Positions 15,451-25,045 of a DNA stretch of 38,869 nt are shown here, piece after piece. Below the pieces are notes generated by a model that worked only from the letters and a program-made list of their open reading frames with translations, made no database searches and had not been told where the DNA came from. Numbering within the stretch: position 1 is the stretch's first letter; every line of letters starts with the position of its first letter. The position numbers were made by a program, and so were the translations under genes. Source of the DNA: Candidatus Kapaibacterium sp. (GTDB taxonomy: Bacteria > Bacteroidota > Ignavibacteria > Palsa-1295); assembly GCA_017882165.1 (NCBI GenBank), contig JADGPZ010000011.1, positions 1 to 38,869 of the forward strand, read 5' to 3'.

Positions 15451-16701
15451 GTGGCGCGCTTTTTCCAGGACTCTGTCGAAGGACTTCGCATGGCGCGCGC
15501 TGCGCTGCGCGCGAACCCGCTGCGCTCGGCCCTTACGATGCTCGGCATTATTATCGGGATCGTAACGGTCACGCTGATGAGCTCCTTCGTCACGGGCCTC
15601 CACGATTCGTTTCACAACGCGATGAGTTTCATGGGCGCCGATGTGTACTACGTCGACAAGCACTCGTGGCAAGGCGGCAACTGGATGATGCAGCGGAACC
15701 GTCCGAACATTACGGTTCAAGAGGCACGCGATCTGGAACGACGCATGACAACCGCGCGTGCAATCAGCGTCGGCGCGAGTGAATGGAGCGTCAAGCTTAA
15801 GTATGGGACGAACGAGCTCGAGAATATTCGCGCTGCCGGTGCCGACCGGCAATACGAAGTGACAAATTCGCTCGACATGGATCAGGGCCGGTTCTTCGGC
15901 GAGCAGGAGCTTACAAGTGCGCGACCCGTCTGCATCATCGGGTATGACGTATGGGACCAGCTATTCCATAAGAGCAATCCGATCGGCAAGACGATGCGCG
16001 TTAATGGGTATCCGCTTGAAGTGATTGGCGTGGCGAAGCGAGCCGGCGGAATGTTCGGCTTCTGGTCCGTCGATCATGAGATCATTATGCCGCTTCAGAC
16101 CTTCTTCAGTGCGTTTGGCGACCCCAATCGAACGCTGACGATTGCCATTAAGGCAAAAAACGTTCTGACGAAAGAAGATACGAAAGCCGAGGCGATCTAT
16201 CAGATGCGGATGGTCCGAGGACTGAAGCCGGGTGAAGATGACAACTTCGGCATCAACAGCGAAGATGCGTTTAATACGGAATTCGATAAGCTCACTGTGA
16301 CACTCCAGATGATCGGACTCGTCATTACCGGACTTTCGCTCCTTGTCGGTGGTATCGGCATCATGAACATCATGTTTGTCAGTGTGAAGGAGCGAACGCG
16401 AGAGATTGGAATTCGCAAAGCAGTTGGCGCCAGACGCCGGATGATTCTCTCGCAGTTTCTGACAGAGGCCTCGATGCTCTGCATCATCGCCGGCTCGATC
16501 GGACTCATGCTCGCATTCGGCGCCGCGCTATACATCAATCACAACGTGCTTGGAACCGACTCGACCGTGCAGCTTCACTTCTCGCTTGTGCTGATCCTCT
16601 CCGGCCTTGGGATTTCGCTTGGGATCGGTGTCGCGAGCGGTATTCTTCCGGCCTGGCGCGCGAGTAAGCTCGATCCGGTCGATGCACTGAGATATGAATA
16701 G
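15451..16701 (+). CDS. ABC transporter permease (MacB/FtsX type), GTG start
   Basis: LRANPLRSALTMLGIIIGIVTVTLM; GIGIMNIMFVSVKERTREIGIRKAVGARRRMILSQFLTEA; ILPAWRASKLDPVDALRYE. Confidence 0.92.
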   Translation: MARFFQDSVEGLRMARAALRANPLRSALTMLGIIIGIVTVTLMSSFVTGLHDSFHNAMSFMGADVYYVDKHSWQGGNWMMQRNRPNITVQEARDLERRMTTARAISVGASEWSVKLKYGTNELENIRAAGADRQYEVTNSLDMDQGRFFGEQELTSARPVCIIGYDVWDQLFHKSNPIGKTMRVNGYPLEVIGVAKRAGGMFGFWSVDHEIIMPLQTFFSAFGDPNRTLTIAIKAKNVLTKEDTKAEAIYQMRMVRGLKPGEDDNFGINSEDAFNTEFDKLTVTLQMIGLVITGLSLLVGGIGIMNIMFVSVKERTREIGIRKAVGARRRMILSQFLTEASMLCIIAGSIGLMLAFGAALYINHNVLGTDSTVQLHFSLVLILSGLGISLGIGVASGILPAWRASKLDPVDALRYE

Positions 16702-16873
16702 AACCTGGATTACACGGATTTGGACGGATTTCGCAGATTGATTTTTAGGATTATGGACAACCCCTATTTACGAGTCACATTCAGACGATGGAACGGTTAT
16801 TCGGAATCCAGAAGCCACTATGAATCCTATAATCAATCCACGTAAACCTCTGAAATCAGCGTAATCCTGGTTC
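16701..16873. repeat. Long imperfect inverted repeat between the two permease genes
   Basis: Arms 16701-16756 (gaacctggattacacggatttggacggatttcgcagattgatttttaggattatgg) and 16818-16873; the reverse complement of the latter is gaaccaggattacgctgatttcagaggtttacgtggattgattataggattcatag. 61-nt loop. Confidence 0.85.
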
Positions 16874-16880
16874 GCATTTT

Positions 16881-18116
16881 ATGCAGACTTCTGAAAACAT
16901 CCGGCAAGCCTTCAGCTCCATCCGCGCTAATAAGCTGCGGAGCAGCCTGACGTTGCTCGGCATTGTCGTAGGCGTCTTTTCCATCATCGGCGTGATGACT
17001 GCGCTCGGCGCGCTGACAAACAGCGTGGACGAATCGCTCTCGCAGCTTGGTGCGAATACGTTTACGATCAAGAAATGGCCGTCCATCCAAATGGGTGAGG
17101 GCGATTGGATCAAGTACATGAAGCGCAAGCGGATCACCTACGAGGAGATCCGGTTCGTGCGTTCGAATGCGATACTTCCGCTTGCCGTCAGCGCCGAGCA
17201 TACCTACGCCCCACTCGCCGCTGCCTACGAAAATGAGAAAAGTGACCCCGAATTCTCTCTTCAGGGATCCGACGATAATTATGCGATCAACCATAATCGC
17301 GACGTGGCGAAAGGCCGGATGCTCTCGCCGGACGACGTCCAGTATGCGCGCGATGTGACCGTCATCGGGCAGGACATCGTCGATCGTATCTTTAAGCATG
17401 GCGAGGACCCAATCAACAAGACGATAAAACTCAACGGACAGAACTACACGGTGATCGGCGTCTTGGACAAGAAGGGCGGCGGCATGGGGGCGAGCCAGGA
17501 TGGCTTCGCTCTTATTCCAATTACAAACGAGCTGAAACACTTCATTCAGGGCGAGTTCACATCGCTCCAGATGACCGTCCGCGCTCGGACCAAGGACCGC
17601 TTAGACGATACACAGGACGAGGTGATCGGCGCGCTCCGCACGGCACGCGGCGTGAAGCCCGGCGTCGAAAATGATTTTGAGGTCGAGAACAATACCAGCC
17701 TCACCACGCAATTCGAGTCCTTCTCAAAGTACCTATCGTATGCTGGCTTCGGCATCAGCGCCATCGCACTGCTCGCCGCTTCGATCGGCATCATGAACAT
17801 CATGCTCGTCAGCGTGACCGAGCGGACCAAGGAGATCGGCATTCGCAAAGCAATGGGCGCGACGAAGGCCGACATTACGGGACAATTCCTGATGGAAGCC
17901 ATCGTCCTCTGCGAACTCGGCGGCGTGATCGGAATTGCGATTGGCATTGGCCTCGGCAATCTCATTGCGGTGCTCATTCACGCGAATGTCTATGTCCCGA
18001 CCATGTGGATCGGGATCGGACTCGGCGTCTGCTCGCTGGTCGGCATTGTCTTCGGACTATATCCGGCTCTGAAAGCTGCAAATATGGCGCCGATTGATGC
18101 GCTAAGATTCGAGTGA
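16881..18116 (+). CDS. Second ABC transporter permease (MacB/FtsX type)
   Basis: SIRANKLRSSLTLLGIVVGVFSIIGVM; SIGIMNIMLVSVTERTKEIGIRKAMGATKADITGQFLMEA; LYPALKAANMAPIDALRFE. Confidence 0.92.
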   Translation: MQTSENIRQAFSSIRANKLRSSLTLLGIVVGVFSIIGVMTALGALTNSVDESLSQLGANTFTIKKWPSIQMGEGDWIKYMKRKRITYEEIRFVRSNAILPLAVSAEHTYAPLAAAYENEKSDPEFSLQGSDDNYAINHNRDVAKGRMLSPDDVQYARDVTVIGQDIVDRIFKHGEDPINKTIKLNGQNYTVIGVLDKKGGGMGASQDGFALIPITNELKHFIQGEFTSLQMTVRARTKDRLDDTQDEVIGALRTARGVKPGVENDFEVENNTSLTTQFESFSKYLSYAGFGISAIALLAASIGIMNIMLVSVTERTKEIGIRKAMGATKADITGQFLMEAIVLCELGGVIGIAIGIGLGNLIAVLIHANVYVPTMWIGIGLGVCSLVGIVFGLYPALKAANMAPIDALRFE

Positions 18117-18129
18117 GCAGATCCGAAGA

Positions 18130-18207
18130 ATGGACAGCATGGACTTCATGGACAAGATCGACCAAAAGGAACGCCCATTGAGTCCATCTTGTCCGTGAAG
18201 TTCATGC
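18130..18207. repeat. 9-nt-period repeat forming an inverted repeat over the lnt start
   Basis: Units atggacagc atggacttc atggacaag atcgaccaa. Arm gcatggacttcatggacaagatcga (18137-18161) pairs with tccatcttgtccgtgaagttcatgc (18183-18207), 22/25 by eye. Confidence 0.8.
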
Positions 18208-19862
18208 CATTCCGCCGCCGCTCGCGCTATCTTCTCGCCATTCTTTCCGGCGTACTTCTTGGCTTTGCCTTCCCCCCTACTGGCCTCGCTGGTGGCCTGC
18301 TCGCGTTCGTGGCGCTGGTGCCGCTCCTGATCGCCCTCCAGTCTGCCGATTCGCTTCGCAAGACGTTTTACACCGCGTATGTCGCGATGTTTGCGCTCGG
18401 CCTTGTCTCGAATTACTGGGTCGGCGGATGGAAGTCCATGAGCGAGGTCGATCCATTCTTGATGGTGGCTGGCGTGCTGCTCGCGATTGTCCATCCCTTT
18501 TTCCTCGTCGCGCCGTTTTTGCTCTACGATATGACACGGCGCCGGTTTGGAAAGACCGTTGCACTTTACTCACTGCCGATCTTTCAAGCTGGGTTCGAAT
18601 ACGCCCACTCCTTCGGCGATGTCTCCTACCCGTGGCTGAACCTCTACAATACGCAAAGCTACAATCTCGCCTACGTCCAGTTCATCGAGTTCAGCGGGCC
18701 GTATCTGCTCTCGATCGCGATCGTGCTCGTGAATGTGGAGATATTCCAGTTGGTTCGAAGATCACAAGGCAAAAGTGTTCTTTCTCATGGGTTTGCGCTG
18801 CTCCTCCTCATCCTCGTCCCCTACCTCTACGGCGCTTACGCGATGAACCAGCACGAGCCCTCGCGCTCCTCATTGCGTGTGACGGTCGTGCAACCCAACA
18901 TCGATCCCTGGGCGAAGTGGTCTGTGGACAATCAGCGCATTCTCGATACGAATTTCTCCGCGACCAGGACTGCCTTGAATCAAGTCCACGACTCCACCGA
19001 TTTGGTGCTCTGGCCCGAGACTGCGATCACATTCTATATCACGACCCCAGCCAAGAACTACGAACTCGGCCAGCTCTATCACTTTATTGCCGAGACGGGG
19101 CGTCCCATTCTTACTGGATTCCCGGACCGCATGGACTATCAGACCGGTCGCGACTCGATCCCGTCCGATGCGAATTATTCGGGAATGGGTGGCTTCTATT
19201 ATCGAAGCTGGAATGCCGCGATGATGGTCTATATGGATTCCAGCGGCCACATGCACCGCGAGGCGTATCACAAGCAAAAACTCGTCCCGCTCGGTGAGCA
19301 CGTTCCATTCGTGCAATACTTCCCGTTCATTGGCAGGCTCTTTCAGTGGGGCGTGGGACTTGGAAGTTGGAATTATGGCGACGGATACGAGCCACTCGAA
19401 CTCCCGCTCCCCTCGCAACACGATACTTTGCGTATCCCGCCGATGATCTGCTATGAGTCGGTCTATCCAAGTTTTGTTCGGCACTTCGTGGATCACGGCG
19501 CGAATGCGCTCGCCGTCATTACGAATGATGGCTGGTATGGCCGCTCTTCGGGTCCGTATCAGCACAAGCAATTCGCGGTCCTGCGAGCAATCGAGAACCG
19601 TCGCTGGGTCGTCCGCTCCGCGAATACCGGAATCTCAACGGTGATTGACGACCGTGGCCGGTTTGTGAAGTCGCTGCCGCTCTTCACCAGCGGCTCGATC
19701 ACCGAGCGCGTACCGCTCATCGAGCGCAAAACGCTGTATGTCCGTTTGGGCGATTTCATCGCGATTCCGGCGATGCTGTTTGGGCTTGTGGTGTGGCTCT
19801 ATGCTTTGGGAACGTGGCTCTCTCAACGACGCAGGAAGCCTGCCATCGGCATCAACGAATAA
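18204..19862 (+). CDS. lnt: Apolipoprotein N-acyltransferase
   Basis: LLGFAFPPTGLAGGLLAFVALVPLL; VTVVQPNIDPWAKW; LVLWPETAI; HKQKLVPLGEHVPF; MICYESVYPSFVR; ITNDGWYGRSSGPYQHKQFAVLRAIENRRWVVRSANTGIS. Confidence 0.95.
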   Translation: MPFRRRSRYLLAILSGVLLGFAFPPTGLAGGLLAFVALVPLLIALQSADSLRKTFYTAYVAMFALGLVSNYWVGGWKSMSEVDPFLMVAGVLLAIVHPFFLVAPFLLYDMTRRRFGKTVALYSLPIFQAGFEYAHSFGDVSYPWLNLYNTQSYNLAYVQFIEFSGPYLLSIAIVLVNVEIFQLVRRSQGKSVLSHGFALLLLILVPYLYGAYAMNQHEPSRSSLRVTVVQPNIDPWAKWSVDNQRILDTNFSATRTALNQVHDSTDLVLWPETAITFYITTPAKNYELGQLYHFIAETGRPILTGFPDRMDYQTGRDSIPSDANYSGMGGFYYRSWNAAMMVYMDSSGHMHREAYHKQKLVPLGEHVPFVQYFPFIGRLFQWGVGLGSWNYGDGYEPLELPLPSQHDTLRIPPMICYESVYPSFVRHFVDHGANALAVITNDGWYGRSSGPYQHKQFAVLRAIENRRWVVRSANTGISTVIDDRGRFVKSLPLFTSGSITERVPLIERKTLYVRLGDFIAIPAMLFGLVVWLYALGTWLSQRRRKPAIGINE

Positions 19863-20760
19863 CTCTCAGCGCAACCGGCTGAAGCTCAACCGTAATGCTT
19901 CGTACACCATCCACAGGCACCGCCAGAATCTCCCCATCGGCATGGATGACAAGCGACCGATCAGAAGTGAGATTCATGCGATGAAACGACCGAAGAGAGA
20001 ATTCCGGTGAACCGAGGTGTGTCCCCTTGAGCACCCGCAACAACAGCGAAAGCATCCTGAGGCGCGACATAGGCTTTCCGATCAGCATCTCGAACTGCCC
20101 ATCGTCGATGCGCGAGTTTGGGGTCGTGTAGAATCCTCCACCCTCCCGCGGGCCGTTGCCGAGCGTCATCATGAGTATCGGCTCGTGGAAGCTCTCCCCA
20201 TCAACTGTGATCTCCGCTTCGAACGTCTCGTGCTCCTTCATCAGTGTTAGCAACGTCGCGGCGACATACATCGCCGTGCCGCGCAGTGCGCGAATGCGCC
20301 TGCTCCGCACTGTGACCTTCGCGTCGAAGCCGATGCCAACGGTATTACACCAGTAGCTTCTCGCAGTGCCAATCTCGATGGAGCCGACATCCCCCGCAAG
20401 TGTCTCGCCGCGCAGAACAACTTCGAGAGCCTTCTTTAGATCAGTCGGAATCCCGGCTGCAAAAGCAAAATCATTGCCGCTGCCGACAGGCAGAATTCCA
20501 AGCTTGGGCCGCTCGACTTGTGGCAAAGTCATCAGCCCGTTCACAATTTCGTGGACCGTCCCATCGCCGCCAACTGCAACGACTACCTCCGCCCCTTCGA
20601 GCGCTGCCTCGCGCGCGATTGCCGTCGCCTCTCCCGCTGTGCTTGTCTGTCGCCAGGGATAGCGGTCGGCCAACGTGCGTTCGAGCGCTTGCACGTCATC
20701 TAAGCGCGCGCCGTGATTCGAGTGGGGATTATGGATGAAGATCAGCGCTGGACGACTCAT
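19852..20760 (-). CDS. Diacylglycerol kinase/lipid kinase family protein (DAGK_cat)
   Basis: MSRPALIFIHNPHSNHG; VVVAVGGDGTVHEIVNGLM; LGILPVGSGNDFAFAAGIP. 3' end overlaps lnt by 11 nt. Confidence 0.93.
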   Translation of the reverse strand: MSRPALIFIHNPHSNHGARLDDVQALERTLADRYPWRQTSTAGEATAIAREAALEGAEVVVAVGGDGTVHEIVNGLMTLPQVERPKLGILPVGSGNDFAFAAGIPTDLKKALEVVLRGETLAGDVGSIEIGTARSYWCNTVGIGFDAKVTVRSRRIRALRGTAMYVAATLLTLMKEHETFEAEITVDGESFHEPILMMTLGNGPREGGGFYTTPNSRIDDGQFEMLIGKPMSRLRMLSLLLRVLKGTHLGSPEFSLRSFHRMNLTSDRSLVIHADGEILAVPVDGVRSITVELQPVALRVIR

Positions 20761-20810
20761 GTGGGCAATCTTAGGGACTGCAAAATACAAACAGAAACAG
20801 ACGCGCTACG

Positions 20811-21824
20811 CTATGCCGCCATTGCCAGATCGCTCACATTTCCGGTTGCATCCTCCCCTGCGCCATGCTCGCCGAAATGCTCTATACGCTCGACAACCGC
20901 TTCGAGCGAGGTGATCTGCATGAGGTCCGAGCGCAGGCGCGACGATCCGGGAATTCCACGGAAATATCCGGAATAGTACTTCCGGAACGCGAAGACGCCG
21001 CGCTTCTCACCGCGAATCTCGCACGAGTGTACTAAGTGCCGGACGCAAACGCGGACACGCTCCTCCAGACTTGGCTGCATATAACTTCCGGTATTGCGAA
21101 GCTCTTTGATCTGCCGGAAGAGAAAAGGATTGCCTATCGCCGCGCGGGCAATCATCACACCATCGGCGCCGGTCTCGCGGAAGGCGCGCTCGGCGTCCTC
21201 GGGAGTCTTCACATCGCCATTCAGGAAGACCGGGATCGAGACAACCTGCTTGATCCTCGGAATCCACGACCAATCGGCGTCACCGCTGTGGCCTTGCACG
21301 CGCGTGCGACAGTGGATTGTGAGCGCCTGTGCACCGGCTTGTTCGAGCATCGGCGCGATCTCCAAAATGTTGATCGAATTCGCGTCCCAGCCGATACGCG
21401 TTTTGACCGTGACCGGAAGTTTCACAGCGTCGACAACCGCGCGGACCATCCGCTCCATACGCGGCGGATCCTTGAGCAATCCCGCTCCGGCGTTGTGACG
21501 GACAACATTCTTAACCCAGCAGCCGCAGTTAATGTCAATAAAGTCGGGACCGGCGGCTTCAGAAATGCGCGCCGCTTCTTGCATCACAGCCGGATCGCCG
21601 CCATAAATCTGGATCGCCACGGGCCGCTCCTGGGGACTGGTTACGAGCTTCTTCATCGACTTCGCCGCCGCGCGGATGATCGCTTCGCTCGAAATAAACT
21701 CGGTATAGACGGCGTCCGCCCCCAGTTCGCGCGCAAGCAGACGGAACGAGACATCCGTCACGTCCTCCATCGGCGCAAGCAGCAAAAGCTGCTCTCCCAG
21801 TTCCAGATTTCCGAGTTTGACCAT
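20811..21824 (-). CDS. dusB: tRNA-dihydrouridine synthase
   Basis: LLLAPMEDVTDVSFRLLARELGADAVYTEFI; FIDINCGCWVKNVVRHNAGAGLLKDP; VTVKTRIGWD; ALTIHCRTRVQGHSGDADW; GADGVMIARAAIGNPFLF. Confidence 0.95.
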   Translation of the reverse strand: MVKLGNLELGEQLLLLAPMEDVTDVSFRLLARELGADAVYTEFISSEAIIRAAAKSMKKLVTSPQERPVAIQIYGGDPAVMQEAARISEAAGPDFIDINCGCWVKNVVRHNAGAGLLKDPPRMERMVRAVVDAVKLPVTVKTRIGWDANSINILEIAPMLEQAGAQALTIHCRTRVQGHSGDADWSWIPRIKQVVSIPVFLNGDVKTPEDAERAFRETGADGVMIARAAIGNPFLFRQIKELRNTGSYMQPSLEERVRVCVRHLVHSCEIRGEKRGVFAFRKYYSGYFRGIPGSSRLRSDLMQITSLEAVVERIEHFGEHGAGEDATGNVSDLAMAA

Positions 21825-21869
21825 CAGAATTGCTTCAACTCTCGCCGCCGCCGAGACGTTCTCCGCCCG

Positions 21870-23432
21870 CTAATCGATCCGTTTCAGGATGGTGTAGCCG
21901 CCAATTGTCGTGTCCGGGCGATAATGCGAGAGGATTTCGCTATCGAAGCCGGGAATCTCGTGAATGCTCTGCGCCGGCGACTCAGGAAAAAGATCGGTTG
22001 AATCGACGACTTCATGACTGATAACCAGAAGTCGGGGGCGTGCCGAACGCAGGGAATCGATGTATTCTCTCCGCCAAACTTGTTGGAATTCGGGATGCGT
22101 CCCATTCGGCGCAAAGGTTGTTAGCGCATAAAATGTCGTAAAACGGCTGGCGCTCATTCGCTCCGAACGCCATCGGATCCCAGCCTGGCGCGAGGCGCAT
22201 TCGTATCGATCATTCGGCAGCGTGTTATGATTAACGTATGATGCGACGGACGCATACATATTCAAGAGGGAATCCGTCGCACCCACGTTCGAATGCTCTA
22301 CCCGATTCGCGGCAAAGGAGTAAAACATTCCGATCGGCAACTCGCGGAGGAGGCAATACAGCAACAAGACAGTAAGGGCCATCCAACGAGCGCTCCCCCA
22401 CGGGATCAGACGCCCAACAATCTCGAAAAAGACAACTCCGAACGGAGCCAACACAAGGATCACGGGCTCAAATTGATATGGCCAATACTTCCCCATTGCG
22501 ATCAGCGAAGCGACCCCAAGCAGACCATATCCCCCTATCAGAAGCTTCTCCCCGGCGGTTGGGGATGAGACCTGATCCAGAACCGCGCGCACCACCCTAT
22601 GCTTACGAATCGAAGGCGTCGCGGCAATCAACACACCGAGGCTTCCAGAAATGAGGAACAACTTCCTCAGGCTCAACTGGTGATAAATCCACGGAAGATG
22701 CCTCTGATATTTCCCATATATTTCAAGATTATACAACACGACTGATTGGTACGCTTGATCGAGTCCACCTGGGGCTGATAGGTAAGGCATTGTGAGCAGG
22801 AGCGACAACAGGGCCACTCCCGAAAGAAACGCCAAAGACCACTTCCACTCACCGGAAGCAATCCGAAGATATAGCAGGACGAGTGGAATCACAGCCACAT
22901 ACGTCGGCCGCAGGGCCATCATCCCAGCAGCGCACAACCCGGCACCCATTACTTTGCCAACAGACCATCGCCTCGATCCTTCGGTCGAGTATCGGGAGTT
23001 GAAAAGAAGCAGCGTCGCCAAAAGGAAAAGAACATTGGCATAGCCATCGCGCTGCCCGGCAGTCCCCAACGTCTCGGAAATATAGAACAGATTGTAGAAG
23101 AGGATGGCGAGGCAAGCCGTGCGTGGCGAGAGCCACCGGCGAAGAACGATGAATAGCATTCCACTCATCGCAATGTGGACGATGAGATCGAAGACCCGAA
23201 AGCTGAGTGTGGAATTACCCAAAAGGATGATCGAGAACCAATGAATATAGACGATGCCCGGAAAATTCTGGTCCCATGTACCAAGGTACGGCCACGAGTG
23301 GAAGCGGATCAGATCGCTCGCCATCGACTGATAGAGTTCGTTGTCGCCGCTGAGCGGCTCGACCAATCCGAAGGCCAGAAGGAAAGACGAACTCGCGAGT
23401 GTTGCGAGCAGATACTTGCGATGGGAAGACAT
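21870..23432 (-). CDS. Multi-TM GT-C/ArnT-like glycosyltransferase-family membrane protein
   Basis: Multiple TM segments; LSGDNELYQSMASDLIRFHSWPYLGTWDQNFPGIVYIHWFSIILLGNSTLSFRVFDLI. ATG at 23432 preferred over the TTG at 23438. Confidence 0.7.
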   Translation of the reverse strand: MSSHRKYLLATLASSSFLLAFGLVEPLSGDNELYQSMASDLIRFHSWPYLGTWDQNFPGIVYIHWFSIILLGNSTLSFRVFDLIVHIAMSGMLFIVLRRWLSPRTACLAILFYNLFYISETLGTAGQRDGYANVLFLLATLLLFNSRYSTEGSRRWSVGKVMGAGLCAAGMMALRPTYVAVIPLVLLYLRIASGEWKWSLAFLSGVALLSLLLTMPYLSAPGGLDQAYQSVVLYNLEIYGKYQRHLPWIYHQLSLRKLFLISGSLGVLIAATPSIRKHRVVRAVLDQVSSPTAGEKLLIGGYGLLGVASLIAMGKYWPYQFEPVILVLAPFGVVFFEIVGRLIPWGSARWMALTVLLLYCLLRELPIGMFYSFAANRVEHSNVGATDSLLNMYASVASYVNHNTLPNDRYECASRQAGIRWRSERMSASRFTTFYALTTFAPNGTHPEFQQVWRREYIDSLRSARPRLLVISHEVVDSTDLFPESPAQSIHEIPGFDSEILSHYRPDTTIGGYTILKRID

Positions 23433-23434
23433 GT

Positions 23435-25036
23435 TCAATGGCGTCTCCTGAGGATCGTGTACCCACCCATCGCCGTATCGAACTGGTATTGAGGGAGGAC
23501 CAGACGATCGAATCCTGGAATCTCATGGATCGTCTCCATCGGGGTCTTGTGGATCCAGCTAAAGATTTCCATTGGCTCGTCGCTGATCACAATGTAATAC
23601 GGGCGCGCCGATAGAAGTGAATCGATGTACTCCTGGCGCCATCGTTGTTGGAACGCAGGGTGTTCGCCATTCGGACTGCTTGCGGTCAATGGGTAGAACG
23701 TCGTGAAACGGCTTGCGGACATTCTCGCGGTGCGCCATCGAAGCGCCCCGTTCAACGTGGCGCTCTCGAAACGTTCACCGGATGGAGCAGTCTCGTCAAC
23801 ATACCTTGCGACGGCTGCATCGGTGCTTCGCGGGTACCCGGAATCGGTCTGGAGCATATTCTGAGCCGCCTCCAGTGGATGGGGAACGCCATCGAGCACG
23901 TCCGCAATGACCGGCTGCACGAGATAAAGCGGGAATACGCGCACGGCATAGAACCCAAGAATCGCGAGTAGGGCCGCAACCTGAACGGCGGGCCGTCGCA
24001 GTCCGGCAATCGAACTCTCGAACGCAAGTGAAGCGAATGGCAAAAGCACCAGCATGACGGGCTCGAAATGGTATGGATAGTACTTTCCCATCACGAGCAG
24101 CGAAATGAGTCCAGCAACAGCATATCCAACGATAAGCACTCTCTCGGCCGCAATGGGTCTTGTTATACCATCCCAAACTCTGCGAATACTCGCAAGAACA
24201 CGGAGCCGAGGAACAAGTGCGAGAGCAATTCCAGCAAGACCGGGAATGAGGAAGAACTTCATCAACCTGAGCGCGTGGAGAAACATCGAAGGAATTCGCG
24301 CCTGGCCATAGAGGTCGAGGTTGTATCGAAATGTGCTGAGATAGGCCTGCTCCAATCCACCGGGAGTGAGCGCATAGGGCATCACCAACGCCACCATGAG
24401 TATGAGTGCTCCACCCAGGAATGACAGTAGAAGAATGGGACGCCGCTGCGGAATGGTCCAAAGAAATCCGAGCGCAGGAAACAGGAAGAGGAGATACGTT
24501 GGCCGGATGGCTGTCATCATTGCAATCGACATCCCCGCTCCGAATGCCAACAAATGAGACTTGGATGGTCGGGACGTGCCGTCTCTAAGAACAAATAGCA
24601 GGCAGGTCCCGAGAAGCAGAAATCCAACTGCAAACGGATCTTTGAGGCCAGCCAGCCAGAAGTTTGAAATGTAGTGGGCGTTGTAAACGATGACCGCAAG
24701 AGCAGTCGATCGCGCTGAAAGCCATCGCCGCAACAGGACGAACAGCAACCACGACATGCCGAGATGGAAGATGAGATCGAAGACCCGAAACCCAATCGCC
24801 GAATCGCCAAAGAGCACGATCGAAAGCCAATGAAGATAAATCGTGCCCGGGAAATTCTGATCCCATGTCCCCAGGTATGGCAAGCGGTGGAACCGATACA
24901 GTTCACTGGCCATCGACTGGAAAATCTCATTGTCAAAGCTCAGCGGAAAAAGCAATTGAAACGACAAGAGGAATGCCGACGCGACGAGCGAGATCGCGAG
25001 GTACTTTCGCTCGATCGTCTTAGCGGAGGTACTCAT
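23435..25036 (-). CDS. Paralogous multi-TM GT-C/ArnT-like membrane protein
   Basis: LSFDNEIFQSMASELYRFHRLPYLGTWDQNFPGTIYLHWLSIVLFGDSAIGFRVFDLIFHLGMS closely parallels the neighbour; shared MSASRFTTFY in the C-terminal domain. Confidence 0.7.
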   Translation of the reverse strand: MSTSAKTIERKYLAISLVASAFLLSFQLLFPLSFDNEIFQSMASELYRFHRLPYLGTWDQNFPGTIYLHWLSIVLFGDSAIGFRVFDLIFHLGMSWLLFVLLRRWLSARSTALAVIVYNAHYISNFWLAGLKDPFAVGFLLLGTCLLFVLRDGTSRPSKSHLLAFGAGMSIAMMTAIRPTYLLFLFPALGFLWTIPQRRPILLLSFLGGALILMVALVMPYALTPGGLEQAYLSTFRYNLDLYGQARIPSMFLHALRLMKFFLIPGLAGIALALVPRLRVLASIRRVWDGITRPIAAERVLIVGYAVAGLISLLVMGKYYPYHFEPVMLVLLPFASLAFESSIAGLRRPAVQVAALLAILGFYAVRVFPLYLVQPVIADVLDGVPHPLEAAQNMLQTDSGYPRSTDAAVARYVDETAPSGERFESATLNGALRWRTARMSASRFTTFYPLTASSPNGEHPAFQQRWRQEYIDSLLSARPYYIVISDEPMEIFSWIHKTPMETIHEIPGFDRLVLPQYQFDTAMGGYTILRRRH

Positions 25037-25045
25037 GAAAGGAGA

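Noticed and set aside
15490-15530. gcgcgcgctgcgctgcgcgcg palindromic run
   Set aside because: Lies in coding sequence and is explained by Arg/Ala codons at high GC.
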